From assembly GCA_903772945.1 (NCBI GenBank), contig CAICTM010000484.1, forward strand, positions 1 through 64,000: 64,000 nt of DNA, in the 5' to 3' direction. The DNA comes from Seminavis robusta (taxonomy: Eukaryota > Bacillariophyta > Bacillariophyceae > Naviculales > Naviculaceae). The notes under the pieces were generated by a model. The model made no database searches. It worked only from the letters and a program-made list of their open reading frames with translations, and was not told the origin of the DNA. The first letter of the stretch is position 1; every line of letters begins with the position of its first letter. The position numbers and the translations under genes are program-made. Below are positions 62,331 through 64,000 of this stretch, piece by piece.

Positions 62331-63960
62331 GAACAACAACACTAATAGCAACAAACACAACCAATCGGTCATACCTATACCATTACACTACCTTTATTAG
62401 CACCATTAGAAGCATTGAAACGAAGCGAAAGGACCTCAGGAAGCCTGTTTTCTTTATCTTGTTGAAGAGTACTGTTTACTATAGGAATCCGCTCAACGTC
62501 ATCACAGGAAACACACTCCCTTTTCCTCTCTTTATCCTCATTCAAGTCCCTCCAGTCGACAGGATCGATACCTCCTATCACCTGCGCACCTCCCTATCAA
62601 GCGATATCAAAGCGGCCTTCTCCGGTCAGATTAGAAAGCCATCCCAATTGAAATCCTACGAGATCGGGCGGGTTTTTTATTCTCGACCGCCGACGGCCAG
62701 TTGGAAGAAATTGAACAAAGAAGAAGTCTCCGGCTTTCAGTAGACTCAGCAGTGCAAGTTTCCTCCATACCCTGCAGTGAACTACATTGCTCTTACTACC
62801 GACGGCCAAGAAATCCCATTGTCGATCCTCTTTTCGTACGATCGAACGATCTTCTTCCCCAACAACAACAGGCTCCGGTTAACCTTACCCTAGGTAACTG
62901 ACTCACCAACACCGAATCGAATCGAATCGAATCGAAATTTATCGAATCGAATCCAAGACTCGCTCCTCCGTGAATCGATCGATCTTCCCCGAACGTACCT
63001 CCGTACCTTCCGCGACCGTACCTCTTCCTCCGTACGGATCGAACGACAGCCTCTATCATCAAGAAGGACTTCCACGAGATACCTGCAGTGACCACAAAGA
63101 AGAGAATTACACCTGTATTCTTACTTTCTCACCGGCCACTAGTGTTTCTCCGACGTCCTTGTTGAACTGATCCTAAGAATTACCACAAGAAGAAGTCTCG
63201 GCCTTCCACAGCACAGTAACAGAAAACAACTCCCATACGTGTCATTGTTGCTTTCTGAACTAAGCTCCTGACGGCCGAAGAAATCCCATTGTCGCTCCTC
63301 CTTCTCTCGAACGATCCACCAGTCCTATCCCTATACAGACTGAGTGACTGATCGACACCTGCTACTGTTACCACCCCTCCATTGATATCTAACTCCTCCC
63401 CAAGAGGAACAACAAACACCAACAGAGTTCCTGTAAGGACTTGAGCTCTTGTATCTCCAGGCCTGGCTGAATTTGCTAGTTCACAGCCCCTCCCTGGGAT
63501 ACCCAGCTCCTCTCCAAAAGGATCTCACCCCCACAAGAACAACTACAAAAGCTGCCCCTCTAGCGTGTTTGCTAGATTGTGCAACACCTCCATTGAAACA
63601 GCCACCTCTCTGCTACTGCACCTGCTCTCCTCCTGATGTGGTGCTCCAAAGGATTGAGCCCAGACAGAACTGCAGCGTGGTGTGGCATAATATTAATACA
63701 TAACTGACTCTATCTCTCTCTCATTGATTGTTGAGTGACTCTCCAGTGACTTTCCACAGTTCCACCTGAATCGAGTACCCTCTCCACATCTTGGCTTGAC
63801 TCTCTGTGCATGTCTGCCCACAAGATTGAGTACCAGCCTTTGAGACAACACAGTGTCCCCCAGTAACACAGCCCCATCAACCAACAACACCCCTTGATCC
63901 CCCACCACTGCCTCTACTGGCTATAGCGTGACTTCTCAGTTTTCCCTGAAAGAATCCCTA
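62331..63960. other. noncoding right flank with internal duplication
   Basis: No gene is supported. The phrase GACGGCC(G)AAGAAATCCCATTGTCG occurs at about 62801 and 63271, and AAGAAGTCTC at about 62722 and 63190, so a ~470-bp block is loosely duplicated. A TCGAA repeat lies at 62908-62957. The stretch may be the worn leader or gag region of the minus-strand LTR element whose primer site lies at 63970. Confidence 0.45.
62908..62957. repeat. TCGAA simple repeat
   Basis: GAATCGAATCGAATCGAATC followed by AAATTTATCGAATCGAATCC. It is the same motif as at 17418-17525. Confidence 0.85.
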
Positions 63961-63969
63961 ACAGCCTTT

Positions 63970-63982
63970 GGCTCTGATACCA
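63970..63982 (-). mobile_element. likely tRNA-iMet primer-binding site of an LTR retroelement fossil
   Basis: On the minus strand the sequence reads TGGTATCAGAGCC, matching the usual initiator-tRNA-Met primer site of Ty1/copia-type and other LTR elements. In that reading the 5' LTR lies beyond the right edge and the internal part runs leftward into 62.4-63.96 kb. No pol domains are readable in the window, so the copy, if real, is worn or mostly outside. Confidence 0.45.
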
Positions 63983-64000
63983 TCTTCTCCTCAGGTAGTG

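Overview
The window looks like nuclear DNA of a stramenopile alga, most likely a pennate diatom. The signs are short GT-AG and GC-AG introns of 70-152 bp, Ser/Pro/Thr-rich secreted repeat proteins built on PSxxPS units, membrane-anchored LRR proteins without kinases, a plastid fibrillin with an algal signal peptide, a Crinkler/RHS-type NTPase, and intergenic GGTACC/ACCGGT and CTAG repeats. The species is inference; no marker gene is present. LAYOUT: 0.3-3.2 kb is a worn Ty3/gypsy-type LTR retroelement fossil. 3.7-7.9 kb is a plain DDE DNA transposon gene with one frameshift. 9.16 kb is a tRNA-Leu(UAG). 9.5-48.4 kb is ordinary host sequence: an LRR membrane protein with a decayed LRR scrap beside it, a small secreted or plastid-directed protein, a PDZ protein, a spliced DGQHR/ParB-fold protein with an organelle-like presequence, one giant secreted repeat protein (18.8-30.2 kb, two introns, five related cysteine modules, two tandem-repeat fields), a single-pass membrane protein, a mitochondrial-carrier-like protein, a seven-exon aldo/keto reductase, a PAP/fibrillin, a RING protein, a gamma-glutamyltransferase and a Crinkler/RHS-type protein. 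THE UNUSUAL PART is about 49.2-62.3 kb: an AT-rich, nearly intron-free island with gene style and promoter words of its own. It carries a CRESS-DNA-virus-type Rep (HUH endonuclease plus SF3 helicase motifs), three proteins that align with each other and look like small-virus jelly-roll capsid proteins, and several small unknown genes. One capsid-like domain is the N-terminus of a 1768-residue protein that also contains two CAP/SCP-PR1 domains. A noncoding stretch at 51.0-51.4 kb has a stem-loop holding a NANTATTAC nonamer, five TTGTCACA repeats and a 19-bp inverted repeat, as expected of a Rep origin. Two words (TGTCATTGGT and AGCTCAYAAAAT) recur in front of several island genes on both strands, which argues that the island is one unit. 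Diatoms are the known hosts of Bacilladnaviridae (CRESS-DNA viruses), so a relative or an enlarged derivative is the leading reading; its size, capsid multiplication and CAP fusion are not something I recognise from described members. The right end (62.3-64 kb) is noncoding and ends in a likely tRNA-iMet primer-binding site of an LTR element on the minus strand.
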